From the NCBI RefSeq assembly GCF_018398335.1, contig NZ_JAHBRX010000002.1, positions 1,240,001 through 1,304,000 of the forward strand: a stretch of DNA of 64,000 nucleotides, given 5' to 3'. Shown piece after piece: positions 18,291-28,900 of this stretch. How positions within the stretch are numbered: the stretch's first letter is position 1; every line of letters begins with the position of its first letter. The notes beneath the pieces are model-generated. The model was given only the letters and a program-made list of their open reading frames with translations. It was not told the DNA's origin and ran no database searches. The position numbers and the translations under genes are program-made. This DNA is from Chelatococcus sp. HY11 (GTDB taxonomy: Bacteria > Pseudomonadota > Alphaproteobacteria > Rhizobiales > Beijerinckiaceae).

Positions 18291-18479
18291 TCAGGATTTG
18301 GAGGCGTGTTCAGGTTTCCCCTTGCGCTTCGCGGAGGCGAGTTCGCTGAGCTCTTTCTCGCTCATCGACTTCTCCATCTCCCTCGAAGCGCCCTTTAATT
18401 CGTTCGCGCTCTTATCGCCTCGCTTCGCCGCGAGAGCCGCTCCGGCCGCTTTCTGCTGAGCTTTCGATTTCGCTGGCAT
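18291..18479 (-). CDS. DUF3008 family small basic protein
   Basis: A 62-residue lysine-rich protein beginning MPAKSKAQQKAAGAALAAKR and ending KRKGKPEHASKS, the pattern of the DUF3008 family of small alphaproteobacterial proteins with no known activity. The ATG at 18479 has a GGAG ribosome site. The frame stays open much further upstream, but that part is antisense to the next gene and is not conserved-looking. An EcfG-type box lies 33 bp upstream, so it is probably induced in the general stress response. Confidence 0.85.
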   Translation of the reverse strand: MPAKSKAQQKAAGAALAAKRGDKSANELKGASREMEKSMSEKELSELASAKRKGKPEHASKS

Positions 18480-18511
18480 AACGCGCTCCATTGATGGGGG
18501 TTTGCAGAGCC

Positions 18512-18536
18512 AACCACCAGGAACCTTCGGCGTTCC
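18512..18536 (-). promoter_or_regulatory. EcfG-type promoter of the DUF3008 gene
   Basis: On the minus strand GGAAC (18536-18532), 16-bp spacer, GGTT (18515-18512), 33 bp ahead of the start codon. It matches the alphaproteobacterial general-stress pattern GGAAC-N16/17-CGTT except for G in place of C. Confidence 0.6.
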
Positions 18537-18573
18537 CTTGGCGGGACGGAATTTCGGCGGAATCGCGAACGAG

Positions 18574-18599
18574 GGAACATATACGACAAAGCAGTCGTT
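18574..18599 (+). promoter_or_regulatory. EcfG-type promoter, probably of the ThDP enzyme
   Basis: GGAAC (18574-18578), 17-bp spacer, CGTT (18596-18599), a full match on the plus strand. It lies 180 bp before the ThDP enzyme start, giving a long leader. It is divergent from the DUF3008 promoter next to it. Confidence 0.55.
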
Positions 18600-18779
18600 G
18601 CCTCTCGACAGCAGCCGCATCGCCACCGGCGAAGCGGGCACATCAGCCACGCGCAGCCCTGCAATCGGATCTCGAAACGAGTCCTGCCCCTGATCGCGAC
18701 AGACCGCTAGCGAGGGGACAGCACGTTCGAGAGGGGCAGATGGGCCCGCTCGATCCGTCATTTTATCTCGGAGACAACC

Positions 18780-20573
18780 ATGGCAAGCACCGTCTCGGAC
18801 TTCATTTGGAACCGTGTGCACGATTGGGGTGTCAGGCGCGTGTATGGCTATCCAGGGGATGGAATCGGCGGGCTCATCGCAGCTTTGCAACGACGCGAGG
18901 ACGACATTGAATTCGTCCAGGTTCGTCATGAGGAGACGGCAAGCCTGATGGCCTCAGGCGAGACACGCTTCACAGGGGAAGTCGGGATGTGCATCGCGAC
19001 CTCCGGACCAGGGGCCGTTCACCTCCTCAACGGCCTCTATGACGCAAGGCTTGATCACCGACCCGTGGTCGCCTTGGTCGGCCAGCAGGCGCGTTCGGCG
19101 ATGGGGTCACATTACCAGCAAGATCTCGACCTTCAGTCGCTCTTCAAGGATGTGGCGGGGGCCTATATCGAGACGGCGACTGTGCCAGCGCAGGTGCCGC
19201 ATCTGATCGATCGCGCTTTTCGGATCGCGATCGCAGAGCGGCGGGTTACCTGCGTCATTCTGCCTAACGATCTCCAGCTTGAGTCCATGGCGGCGCCTTC
19301 CCGCGAACATGGCATGACGCACTCCGGCGTCGGCATCGAGCTTTCCCCAGCTGTGCCGGCCCTGGCTGCCCTCCAACGTGCAGCCGATGTGCTGAACGCG
19401 GGTGAGAAGGTCGCCATTCTCGTCGGAGCCGGCGCGGTGAACGCGACCGATGCGGTCCTCGCAACGGCGGAGAAGCTGAAGGCGGGGGTCGCGAAAGCGT
19501 TGCTCGGAAAAGCGGCGATAGCGGATGATGTGGCGTTCTGCACGGGCTCCATTGGCCTGCTGGGTACCAAGGCGAGCTGGGACATGATGCAGGACTGCGA
19601 CACACTCCTGATGATCGGCTCTGGTTTTCCCTACACGGAGTTTCTACCAAAGCCAGGCCAGGCGCGCGGCGTTCAGATCGATATCGATGCAGGCATGCTC
19701 GGTCTGCGATATCCGATGGAAGTCAACCTCATCGGTGATGCCGCTGCCACGCTTGAGGCCCTGCTTCCATTGCTGGAGCCCAAGATCGGCGATGACTGGC
19801 GAAGGACAATCGAGACGAACGTTAGCGAGAGTTGGCAAGAGGTGCGAGACAGCGCGTTCGTCGAAGCGTCTCCGATCAACCCTCAGCGCGTCGCCTACGA
19901 ACTGTCGGAGCGCCTGCCGGAGCGCAGCATCATCACAGCCGACAGCGGTACCACGACGGTTTGGTACGCCCGGCACCTGCGGTTCCGCCGTGGCATGATG
20001 GGTTCAGTTTCCGGCACATTGGCCACCATGGGGTGCGCTATTCCTTATGCCATGGCCGCGAAGTTCGCGCACTCGGACCGGCCGGCCGTCGCGCTCGTTG
20101 GTGATGGCGCGATGCAGATGAACGGCATCAACGAACTCGTCACCATCGCAAAGTATTGGAAGCGTTGGGCCGATCCGCGACTGGTCATCATGGTGTTGAA
20201 TAACCGCGAGCTCGCCTATGTCACCTGGGAGGAGCGGATCCAGGCCGGCGATCCGAAATGGCCGGCGAGCCAGGACCTGCCTGATCTGCCCTATGCGGAT
20301 ATTGCAAAATTGATGGGTCTCGGCGGACGGCGTGTCGATGATCCCGAGCAGGTCGGTCCGGCCTGGGACGAGGCTCTTGCTGCCGACCGGCCATTTGTGC
20401 TCGATATGGTCACCGACCCGAACGTCCCACCGCTTCCGCCGCACATCACGTTCGCACAAGCACGAGGTTTCGCTGGCGCGTTGGCCGGGGGCGATCCCGA
20501 GGCAGCCAGTATCGTCACGAACACGGCGCGTTCGCTATTCGGTAAGCTTCTTCCGACACGTAGAGGGAGCTGA
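18780..20573 (+). CDS. thiamine-diphosphate-dependent enzyme (acetolactate synthase/pyruvate oxidase-like)
   Basis: A 597-residue three-domain ThDP enzyme. The N-terminal domain has YGYPGDGIGGL and the catalytic glutamate in RHEETASLMASGE (about residue 55). The central domain is Rossmann-like. The C-terminal domain binds ThDP/Mg through VALVGDGAMQMNG to MVLNN (about residues 438-485). The start ATG follows GGAGA. Lone proteins of this class, without an IlvN-type regulatory subunit, are annotated as pyruvate oxidase- or acetolactate-synthase-like; the substrate cannot be assigned here. Its neighbours and the upstream EcfG-type box suggest a stationary-phase or stress role, such as redirecting pyruvate. 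Confidence 0.82.
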   Translation: MASTVSDFIWNRVHDWGVRRVYGYPGDGIGGLIAALQRREDDIEFVQVRHEETASLMASGETRFTGEVGMCIATSGPGAVHLLNGLYDARLDHRPVVALVGQQARSAMGSHYQQDLDLQSLFKDVAGAYIETATVPAQVPHLIDRAFRIAIAERRVTCVILPNDLQLESMAAPSREHGMTHSGVGIELSPAVPALAALQRAADVLNAGEKVAILVGAGAVNATDAVLATAEKLKAGVAKALLGKAAIADDVAFCTGSIGLLGTKASWDMMQDCDTLLMIGSGFPYTEFLPKPGQARGVQIDIDAGMLGLRYPMEVNLIGDAAATLEALLPLLEPKIGDDWRRTIETNVSESWQEVRDSAFVEASPINPQRVAYELSERLPERSIITADSGTTTVWYARHLRFRRGMMGSVSGTLATMGCAIPYAMAAKFAHSDRPAVALVGDGAMQMNGINELVTIAKYWKRWADPRLVIMVLNNRELAYVTWEERIQAGDPKWPASQDLPDLPYADIAKLMGLGGRRVDDPEQVGPAWDEALAADRPFVLDMVTDPNVPPLPPHITFAQARGFAGALAGGDPEAASIVTNTARSLFGKLLPTRRGS

Positions 20574-20824
20574 CGACGCTCAGAGCTTTTTCATCATGGT
20601 CGGCGTTGCTGACCTTAGACAGTGAGAGCGACGGATGGAGTGAGCTTAGCACGGCTTGATTTTATCTCGCGTCAACTTTGCGATCGGCAAAGCCTCATGG
20701 GTGATCTGTTCGCGTTACGTCAAGATCCGTCAGGACATCGGCGATGATTGCAGAATTTAAGCTTGTATCTACGTGTACTGACGAGCACGCGATATACTCT
20801 CAAAATCGATAGGAACGAGCGGCT

Positions 20825-21226
20825 TTATTCATCGTCTTTCCGAACGGGTCGCGCCTTGGCTTTTTTCTGCATGGCACTCGATGCATTTTTCGTAAGCTTG
20901 GTATCGCGCTTCTTCCTGACTGGCGCAGGCCTGCCAGCTTTCGCACCGGCAGGCGTATCGGAGGAAGGCTCGGGTCGGTTAGGGATCTGCATCTCACCCT
21001 GGTCGGTCAAGGTGGGAAATTCGCCAGCATTGGACAGCGCCTCTATCGGTTCCGCGGCACCAGGCTCGACGGTATCGACCGGCTCGAGGGTTTCAAAGTA
21101 ACCTTCCTCAACCGCAACGATCTCTTTGGCCTGGAACCAGTGGCGCTCGGCGCGTCCCTCCGGTCGGCCTTCTTCCTCCCAGAGTTGGTGGGCGCGCTGC
21201 CGGATGCGATTTTCTCGTTCGTCCAT
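20825..21226 (-). CDS. DUF2934 protein with basic tail
   Basis: 133 residues. The N-terminal part (RENRIRQRAHQLWEEEGRPEG, then HWFQAKE) is a DUF2934 helical motif found in many short rhizobial proteins. The rest is low-complexity, with proline-rich and then lysine/arginine-rich sequence (VRKKRDTKLTKN to ARPVRKDDE) that could bind nucleic acid. The ATG at 21226 has a strong GGAGGAC site, so I reject the longer frame that runs into the divergent topoisomerase gene. Function unknown. It is divergent from topoisomerase IB, whose promoter lies in the shared 112-bp gap. Confidence 0.8.
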   Translation of the reverse strand: MDERENRIRQRAHQLWEEEGRPEGRAERHWFQAKEIVAVEEGYFETLEPVDTVEPGAAEPIEALSNAGEFPTLTDQGEMQIPNRPEPSSDTPAGAKAGRPAPVRKKRDTKLTKNASSAMQKKAKARPVRKDDE

Positions 21227-21281
21227 TCTGTCCTCCGAGTGCTGCTGAAAGAATGCATGTACGAGCGGGAACGTTCCAGGC

Positions 21282-21306
21282 GGAACGCAAGGCCGCCTTC
21301 CACGTT
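21282..21306 (+). promoter_or_regulatory. EcfG-type promoter of topoisomerase IB
   Basis: GGAAC (21282-21286), exactly 16 bp, CGTT (21303-21306), a perfect match 33 bp before the topoisomerase ATG. Confidence 0.65.
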
Positions 21307-21338
21307 CTGCACTGTGCCATGTGGAGGCATTTTCTTTC

Positions 21339-22388
21339 ATGACACCGAAGACGGGCATTAGGCGTCTGGCGCGCCGCTTCGAACTGCGGATAGTCTCGCC
21401 TGACGAGTTGGTGATCATCCGCAGACCCCGAGGTCGCGGTTTCAGCTATGAGACTCAAGATGGCAAATCAATAAAGAATGCACGCGTGCTCTCGCAGTTG
21501 AAGCAGCTGGCCGTACCGCCTGCGTACCGCAATGTTCGCTTCGCCGCTGATCCGCGCGCTCATCTGCAAGCGATTGGCGAGGACGCCGCCGGGCGCCTTC
21601 AGTATCGATATCATCCCGACTGGACGCTGGTGCGTGAGACTTTGAAGGCCCATCGGCTCTCCGGGCTCGCGCAGGCACTCCCGAAGATTCTAAGCTATGT
21701 ACGACGGGAGCTCCGGAGGCCAGTCACGGAAAAGCGCTTTGCGCTGGCCGCCGTGGTGCAGCTCGTCGCGCTCACGGCGATCCGCGCGGGCGGTGATGAA
21801 TATGCGCAGGAGCGCGGCACACGCGGCGCGACCACGCTGCTCAAGTCGCATGTGAAGATCGACGGAGACGAGGTGCGGCTCGCGTTCACCGGCAAAGGCG
21901 GCAAGGCAATCCAAAAGGCGGTGCGCAACGCCGAGCTCGCCCGGGCTTTAGTGCGGCTGAAGGAGATTCCCGGCTCGCGGCTGTTCAAGCATCGAGATGG
22001 GGATGGAACTGTTCGCGCGGTGCGGGCGAGCGAGGTGAACGATTGGCTCAAGGAGATCAGCGGCCATGCCATCTCACTCAAGGATTTCCGTACGCTGACG
22101 GCCTCGCTTGGAGTACTCGACGAGCTCGGCAGGCTGGAGCCGGAAAACAGCGAGCGCGATCGGCGCCGGCAAATCAGGGAGGCGATCGCACCACTGGCGG
22201 ATGAACTTGCCAACACGCTCACGGTCTGCCGGACAAGCTATGTTCATGACAGCGTGATCGCCGCCTTTGAAAATGGCCGGCTCGGAAAGGCCTGCCGGCC
22301 CTCGAGATCTGCCAGCGCCCGCATGCAGCTGCTGGCGCGGTTGCTACGGAGCAACGCCTGCCGACCGCAGCCTCTGTCGCTTAGCTGA
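21339..22388 (+). CDS. DNA topoisomerase IB (poxvirus/bacterial type)
   Basis: A 349-residue eukaryotic-type topoisomerase IB. It relaxes supercoils by a 3'-phosphotyrosyl intermediate. The catalytic tyrosine lies in CRTSYVHDS (about residue 300). Catalytic basic residues sit in AIRAGGDEYA and the LTFTGKGGK-like stretch LAFTGKGGKAIQK, and KDFRTLTAS carries the conserved histidine/arginine-region residues. Most bacterial relatives have SYVHP, here SYVHD. The ATG at 21339 is preferred over a GTG at 21321, though GGAGG sits a rather long 11 bp away. Bacterial IB enzymes are accessory, and this one is very likely stress-induced given its perfect EcfG box. Confidence 0.88.
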   Translation: MTPKTGIRRLARRFELRIVSPDELVIIRRPRGRGFSYETQDGKSIKNARVLSQLKQLAVPPAYRNVRFAADPRAHLQAIGEDAAGRLQYRYHPDWTLVRETLKAHRLSGLAQALPKILSYVRRELRRPVTEKRFALAAVVQLVALTAIRAGGDEYAQERGTRGATTLLKSHVKIDGDEVRLAFTGKGGKAIQKAVRNAELARALVRLKEIPGSRLFKHRDGDGTVRAVRASEVNDWLKEISGHAISLKDFRTLTASLGVLDELGRLEPENSERDRRRQIREAIAPLADELANTLTVCRTSYVHDSVIAAFENGRLGKACRPSRSASARMQLLARLLRSNACRPQPLSLS

Positions 22389-22551
22389 AGCGATGAAAGC
22401 AATGGCCATGTTCGCGTGCTCTACACGGCGTCGTTTTGAAGTTTCAAATCCCGGGCGAGAGGCAATCGCGCCCAACGCGTAAGCCAGGGGCGCGGGTGAA
22501 GGTTTGTGCAGGTTCACGTGGCTGCCGTGCCTTCCATCGCCACTTCCCGGC

Positions 22552-22576
22552 GGAACTTGTTCTGGTGATCTCGGTT
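22552..22576 (+). promoter_or_regulatory. EcfG-type promoter of the glgE-treY operon
   Basis: GGAAC (22552-22556), 16-bp spacer, GGTT (22573-22576), about 110 bp before glgE. It would drive seven genes and 17.4 kb. The 298-bp gap before glgE holds no gene. Confidence 0.5.
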
Positions 22577-22686
22577 TTCTCCACAGGACGGAAGTCCGCG
22601 TCAGCCCGAGTTTCTCAAAATCGCACATCTCGCGCCAAAACCACAATCCAGTGCATTGCATTTAATCCGGGGATTAGAGATCTAGT

Positions 22687-25600
22687 ATGCAAAAGATCCC
22701 GATGGGTCCGTGTATTTATTATGTCTCTCCATTATTCTTTTGTGATGAAAAGTTACATGACAGGCTGTCCGAAGTCATGTCTCTTGGCTTCACGCATGTG
22801 TGTAGCGCGCCGATTTTTACGGTAGGCGATGGAGGAAACATTTTTCTTCCACAGACATTCGACAAAGTCGCCGCAGAGATCGCCGTCGCGGGGCTTGAGG
22901 ATACACCTACAGCCTGGTTGGAGCGAACGGCCCGGGTCTGCCACGAGCATAAGCTTGAGCTCATCATCGATATCGTTGTCGGCCGCCTCGCGAGGAACGC
23001 GTTTGTTCCGGAAATTCATGATCTTTTTTCGAACGACAGTGATATGGGGATCATTGACCCACGTTCTCTGAGCAAGCGAGGCTCCCGTGCCGCCAGATGG
23101 CACGAAGCGGCAGTCGAGAACGATGTCATCTCCTTTTATGCGGAGAAGCTCGCTGATCTATACGCGAGTGGAGCGTCCGGCTTTCGTTGCGTGGAGGCGC
23201 GTGAAGTTCCAGCCTCAGCCTGGTTCGGCCTGATGGGGCGCGTACGCCAAAAAGCGCCAGATTGCCTTTTTATAGCCGATGTCGCGGGGATCACGCCGGC
23301 CGGGATCACGGAATTAGCCGGGTGCGGCTTCGACCGGCTCCAATCCTCACTTGCCGACTGGGACTACCGCTCCCCCGAGCTCGTTGCTCGTGACCGAGCG
23401 CGCCAATCGGCGGCGCCTCTCATGTGGGCCGTGGAGACACCATTCGGTCGCCGTCTCGCCGCCGTCGCCGGTGAGGACCATCTTCGCGCGGCGAAACGAG
23501 CCCTCGACGTCGCGGCCTTCGCCGGCTCCGGTGTCCTGGTGCCAAGCGGCTTTGAGCGGGCGGCGACAACGCCCATGCGGGCCTACAGCCAGGACGATAG
23601 TCGGCCGATCTCAGGCGGCCTTTCGGAAGCGCTGTCGCGAGCGTTCGACGCGATCAGAAAAAGAGGCCTTGGGTCAAATCAGGATACACTTCACAGTATG
23701 AGCGGTCCCGGCGCGCCTGTAACGGTCGTGCTGCGCACGGATCACGCTGCGCCACGCGCGGCAGAAGAGGCGAGCCTGCTTCTCGTCAATCCCGAGCTCG
23801 GTCGTTCGGCCGTGATTAGGGCTGAAAGCCTCGGACCCTTGCCGACAACCTTCCTGCAATTCGCGGCTGGTGACATTCAGGTACCGTCATTGGAAACCAT
23901 TCGTCTGGACCCCGGGGCCGTCCTGGTTCTGCCTTCTCGGCCGGCATCGGCGGTCGTACCCGCGCGAGTTCCGGATACCCTGGAAGTCGCGGTCAAGGCT
24001 CCTCGCGTCGTGGTGGAGAATGTCGCGCCCGCGGTGGACGGGGGGCGTTTTTCTGTCAAAAAGGTACTCGGCTGCCCGATCACTGTGACGGCGGATCTGT
24101 TTATCGACGGACATGATAAGATCGCGGCTGAAATCCTCTGGCGCCCCGTTGACGAAACAGTATGGCACAGGGCGCCAATGGAGCGCGGTGAAAATGACTG
24201 CTGGCGAGGCAGCTTTGTTCCCACGCGCCTTGGCCGACACGTTTACACGGTGGAAGCGTGGCGCGACGCTTATGGCTCTTGGCGCGACGAGGTGGAGAAG
24301 AAGCGCGCCGCCGGGCAGCTCCTGGATGTGGCATTGGCAGAGGGGCTTCTCCATCTGCGCCAGACATCGGGCGGTGCTCGATGCCCGGATGGCGAGGCTC
24401 TTGCCGCGGCGATCAAGAAGGCCGAATCTGAAGCCACCGTCGAAGCACGCATAGACCGGCTTCTAGCCCCCGACGTGGCACAGCTTGCTGCGGCCTGTGA
24501 TCCGCGAGACCGTTCATCGCGGCATGATGTCGAGATACCGCTCGTTGTGGAGCGACAGGGAGCCGCATTCGCGAGCTGGTACGAATTGTTCCCCCGCTCT
24601 GAAACCAGCGACGCCCGCCAGCACGGCAGCCTGGTCGGCGTCATCCGGCGCCTGCCTGCAATCCGGGCTATGGGCTTCGACGTTCTTTATTTTCCCCCGA
24701 TCCATCCGATCGGTCGAAAAAACCGCAAAGGTCGCAACAACTCACTGACAGCAGGCCCCGACGACCCGGGCAGCCCTTACGCGATCGGCAGCGACGAGGG
24801 CGGACATGATGCCATCCATCCGGAACTCGGCACGCTCGATGATTTCCGAAGATTGCGCGACGCGGCCGCCGCCCACGGCATCGAAATCGCGCTGGATTTC
24901 GCGATCCAATGCTCGCCTGACCATCCGTGGCTGACGGCGCACCCCGAATGGTTCGCGTGGCGGCCTGACGGCAGCATCCGCTATGCTGAGAACCCCCCCA
25001 AGCGCTACGAAGATATCGTCAATGTCGACTTCTACGCCGACGGCGCCATTCCGGGTCTCTGGCTCGCCTTGCGCGACATTGTGCTGACTTGGGCGGCCGA
25101 GGGCGTACGCCTCTTTCGCGTGGATAATCCGCACACAAAACCCTTGCCCTTCTGGGAATGGATGATCGACGATGTGACGTCTCGCTATCCCGATGTGGTT
25201 TTCTTGTCGGAAGCCTTCACCAAGCCAAAGATGATGTATCGACTGGCCAAAGTCGGCTTTTCGCAATCCTATACGTATTTCACGTGGCGAAATGACAAGA
25301 GCGGGATCGTCGACTATCTCTCCGAGCTAACACGCCCCCCGGTGCGGGATTTCTTCCGGCCTCATTTTTTCGTAAATACTCCCGATATTAATCCAGTCTT
25401 CCTGCAGAACTCTGGTCGTCCTGGGTTTCTTATTCGCGCCGCCCTGGCAACAACCTTGTCGGGACTTTGGGGCATGTATTCCGGATTCGAGCTCTGCGAG
25501 GCGGAGCCACTGCCCGGCAAGGAAGAATATAAGGATTCCGAGAAATATGAGATTAAGCCTCGGAACTGGCAGCAGGCCGGCAACATAATCGCCGAGATCA

Positions 25601-25944
25601 CGCAGCTGAACTGCATTCGCAGGACCAATCCGGCATTGCAAACCCACCTTGGACTGACGTTCTACAACGCCTTCGACAGTAGGGTTATCTACTATGGCAA
25701 GGCGACGCCCGCACGCGACAACGTTATACTGGTTCTCATAAACCTCAACCCCTTCGAGCAGGCGACTTTTTCATTCGAGCTTCCGTTGTGGGAGTGGGGT
25801 CTCGATGACCAATCAACACTCGCGATCGATGATTTGGTCAATGATAGATCGTATGTGCGCGAGGGCAAGCTGCAATCCCTGACCCTAGATCCCCATCATC
25901 AGCCATACGCAATCTGGCGCGTTCGCCCGGCTGGAGGGCATTGA
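22687..25944 (+). CDS. glgE: alpha-1,4-glucan:maltose-1-phosphate maltosyltransferase with an extra N-terminal domain
   Basis: 1085 residues, much longer than the roughly 660-700 of actinobacterial GlgE. Residues 1 to about 425 form an extra GH13-like barrel without a recognisable catalytic set. The DUF3416 beta domain follows (about 430-640), then the GH13_3 catalytic domain. That domain has FPPIHPIGRKNRKG, the nucleophile in FRVDNPHTKPLPFWEW (about residue 811), the acid/base in FLSEAFTKPKMM (about 838) and FFVNTPDINP. GlgE transfers maltose from maltose-1-phosphate to glucan ends, making glycogen without ADP-glucose. The first gene of a seven-gene operon, it ends 1 bp before treS. The opening 70 bp are AT-rich compared with the rest. 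Confidence 0.88.
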   Translation: MQKIPMGPCIYYVSPLFFCDEKLHDRLSEVMSLGFTHVCSAPIFTVGDGGNIFLPQTFDKVAAEIAVAGLEDTPTAWLERTARVCHEHKLELIIDIVVGRLARNAFVPEIHDLFSNDSDMGIIDPRSLSKRGSRAARWHEAAVENDVISFYAEKLADLYASGASGFRCVEAREVPASAWFGLMGRVRQKAPDCLFIADVAGITPAGITELAGCGFDRLQSSLADWDYRSPELVARDRARQSAAPLMWAVETPFGRRLAAVAGEDHLRAAKRALDVAAFAGSGVLVPSGFERAATTPMRAYSQDDSRPISGGLSEALSRAFDAIRKRGLGSNQDTLHSMSGPGAPVTVVLRTDHAAPRAAEEASLLLVNPELGRSAVIRAESLGPLPTTFLQFAAGDIQVPSLETIRLDPGAVLVLPSRPASAVVPARVPDTLEVAVKAPRVVVENVAPAVDGGRFSVKKVLGCPITVTADLFIDGHDKIAAEILWRPVDETVWHRAPMERGENDCWRGSFVPTRLGRHVYTVEAWRDAYGSWRDEVEKKRAAGQLLDVALAEGLLHLRQTSGGARCPDGEALAAAIKKAESEATVEARIDRLLAPDVAQLAAACDPRDRSSRHDVEIPLVVERQGAAFASWYELFPRSETSDARQHGSLVGVIRRLPAIRAMGFDVLYFPPIHPIGRKNRKGRNNSLTAGPDDPGSPYAIGSDEGGHDAIHPELGTLDDFRRLRDAAAAHGIEIALDFAIQCSPDHPWLTAHPEWFAWRPDGSIRYAENPPKRYEDIVNVDFYADGAIPGLWLALRDIVLTWAAEGVRLFRVDNPHTKPLPFWEWMIDDVTSRYPDVVFLSEAFTKPKMMYRLAKVGFSQSYTYFTWRNDKSGIVDYLSELTRPPVRDFFRPHFFVNTPDINPVFLQNSGRPGFLIRAALATTLSGLWGMYSGFELCEAEPLPGKEEYKDSEKYEIKPRNWQQAGNIIAEITQLNCIRRTNPALQTHLGLTFYNAFDSRVIYYGKATPARDNVILVLINLNPFEQATFSFELPLWEWGLDDQSTLAIDDLVNDRSYVREGKLQSLTLDPHHQPYAIWRVRPAGGH

Positions 25945-25945
25945 C

Positions 25946-28900
25946 ATGTCTAAACGCCGGAAAACTTCATCGCTTCCCGCTGATCCGCAGTGGTACAAGG
26001 ATGCAATCATCTATCAGCTCCACATCAAGTCATTCTTTGACTCAAACAACGATGGTGTGGGTGACTTCCCTGGTCTTATCGACAAACTGGACTATATTGC
26101 CGGCCTCGGCGTAACCGCGATCTGGCTGCTGCCATTCTATCCCTCTCCCCGGCGTGATGACGGGTATGACATCGCCGCCTATCGGGATGTCCATACTGAT
26201 TATGGCGTTATGGCGGATGTCAAACGCTTCATAGACGAAGCCCACGCACGCGGCCTTCGTGTCATCACGGAGCTCGTGATCAATCACACCTCAGATCAGC
26301 ATCCATGGTTTCAGAAGGCGAGGCATGCCAAGCCGGGTTCTGCAGCCCGGAATTTCTACGTGTGGTCGGATAACGACCAGGCTTATGCTGATACCCGGAT
26401 TATATTCCTCGATACCGAGAAGTCGAACTGGACCTGGGACCCGGTTGCGGGAGCCTATTACTGGCATCGCTTCTATTCTCACCAGCCCGATCTCAATTTC
26501 GATAATCCGCAGGTTGTCCGCGCGGTCCTTAGCGTCATGCGGTTCTGGCTCGATCTCGGCGTCGACGGGTTGCGGCTCGACGCGGTGCCTTATCTGGTGG
26601 AGCGCGAAGGAACCATCAACGAAAACCTGCCTGAAACTCACGCCGTCCTGAAACGCATCCGCGCCGAACTCGACGCAAATTACCCCGACAGGATGCTTCT
26701 GGCTGAGGCGAACCAGTGGCCGGAGGATACGCAGCAGTATTTCGGTGACGGCGATGAATGCCACATGGCGTTCCATTTTCCGCTGATGCCGCGGATGTAC
26801 ATGTCTATTGCGCGGGAAGATCGTTTTCCGATTACCGATATACTTCGACAGACTCCCGATATTCCAGAGAATTGCCAATGGGCCATCTTCCTCCGCAACC
26901 ATGACGAGCTCACGCTCGAAATGGTCACCGATAGCGAACGCGACTATCTGTGGCAGGTTTACGCGTCCGACAGGCGGGCGCGCATCAACCTCGGCATTCG
27001 CCGGCGCCTTGCACCCTTGCTCGAGCGTGACCGCCGCCGCATCGAGCTGATGAATGCCCTTTTGCAATCCATGCCAGGCACGCCTGTAATTTATTACGGG
27101 GATGAGATCGGCATGGGCGACAACATCCATCTGGGTGATCGCGACGGCGTGCGCACGCCCATGCAGTGGTCCGCCGATCGCAATGGCGGTTTCTCGCGCG
27201 CTGATCCCGAGCAGCTTGTTCTACCTCCGATCATGGATACGCTTTATGGATTCGAGGCTATCAATGTTGAGGCGCAAAACAGAGATCCGCATTCTCTCCT
27301 GAATTGGATGCGGAGGATGCTGGCGACACGGCGCAAGCATGCTGCTTTTGGCCGTGGAACGCTGAGATTTCTTTATCCACGAAATCGAAAGATCCTGGCC
27401 TACTTGCGGGAATACCAGGACGAGACGATTCTGTGTGTCGCTAACTTGTCCCGTTCGCCCCAAGCGGTTGAGCTCGATCTGTCGGCCTTTGTCGGCCGCA
27501 TTCCGGTGGAGATGACGGCTGACTCCGTTTTTCCGCCGATCGGCCAGCTTACCTATCTGCTGACGCTGCCCCCCTTCGGCTTTTACTGGTTCTTGCTGGC
27601 GACAGAAACCAACCTGCCGTCGTGGCACGTGCCGGCGCCGGAGCCACTTCCCGAATTCGCGACGATCGTCCTGCGCCATGGGCTGGACGAGCTTTTGAAC
27701 AAGCAGAACCGTCGCGTCATCGAAACCGAAGCGCTGCCAGCCTATCTGCAGAAGCGTCGGTGGTTCGCCGGCAAAGACGAGCCGATCCTCAAGGTCGAAA
27801 TCGCGTCGCTGGCATCTCTGGCTCGGACCCCCGATACGGTGATGACCGAGATCGATGTCACGACAGCCAAGGGAACGGCTCGCTATCTCTTGCCAATGGG
27901 CGTTGTTTGGGAAGATGAAGCCGGCGCGCCATTACCCCAGCAGCTCGCCTTGGCCCGTCTTAGGCGGGGCAGGCGCGTTGGCTACCTCACCGACGCCTTC
28001 GTTCTTGATCCCTTCATCCGCAGTACGATAACCGCGCTGGTGGAGGCCAGACGAGCTCCGCTCGGCGACGGCGAGGTTCGCTTTATCCCCACCGCGAGGC
28101 TCGCGGAGGTCGACGTCGCGGTTGACGCCCCGTTGAACTGGCTTTCTGCGGAACAGTCGAACAGTTCGGTTATTGTCGGTGATGAGCTCGTCGCCAAACT
28201 TATCCGCCGGCAACAGCCTGGGATTCATCCCGAGGCGGAAATGAACCGCCGGCTGACAGAGCTCGGCTTCAGAAATTCTGCGCCGCTGCTCGGTGAAGTC
28301 GTCAAGCGGTGGGGGGATCGCGAGGATCAATCTGCGACAATCGCCATCGTGCAAGGCTTCATACGCAACCAGGGCGATGGCTGGCATTGGACGCTTGATT
28401 TCATCAAGCGCAACTGCGACGAGGCGGTCCGGGACGAGAGCATGACCGATGAGGAATTGCTCCGGCCTTATCGCGTTTTGGCGGCAGCGCTTGGCCACGC
28501 TCTGGCAAACATGCACGATCTGCTCGCCCAACCAAGTGATGATCCTGCTTTCGCGCCTGTCATCGTTGGCGAGGACACGACGGCTGCCTGGGCCTCTTCA
28601 GTGATCATTCAGATAGAAAGGGCCTGTGCGATCATCGAGGAAAGGAGGGATTGGGCAAGCGAGGCGGACCGGCTCAGCGCGGCGCAGATCATTGCGCATC
28701 GTAGCCGGCTTATCGAGAACGTCAGGACGCTTGCGACGGCAGGTGTCGGCGCGCTTCAGACGCGCATCCACGGCGATTTCCATCTGGGCCAGGTCCTGAT
28801 CGCGCAGCAGGATGTGTTTATCGTCGATTTCGAGGGAGAGCCAAGCCGCAGCCTGGTTGAACGCCGCGCCAAGGCAAGTCGTTTTCGAGATGTCGCCGGG

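Noticed and set aside
18480-18929. N-terminal extension of the DUF3008 frame
   Set aside because: It runs antisense into the ThDP enzyme, and the conserved start with ribosome site is at 18479.
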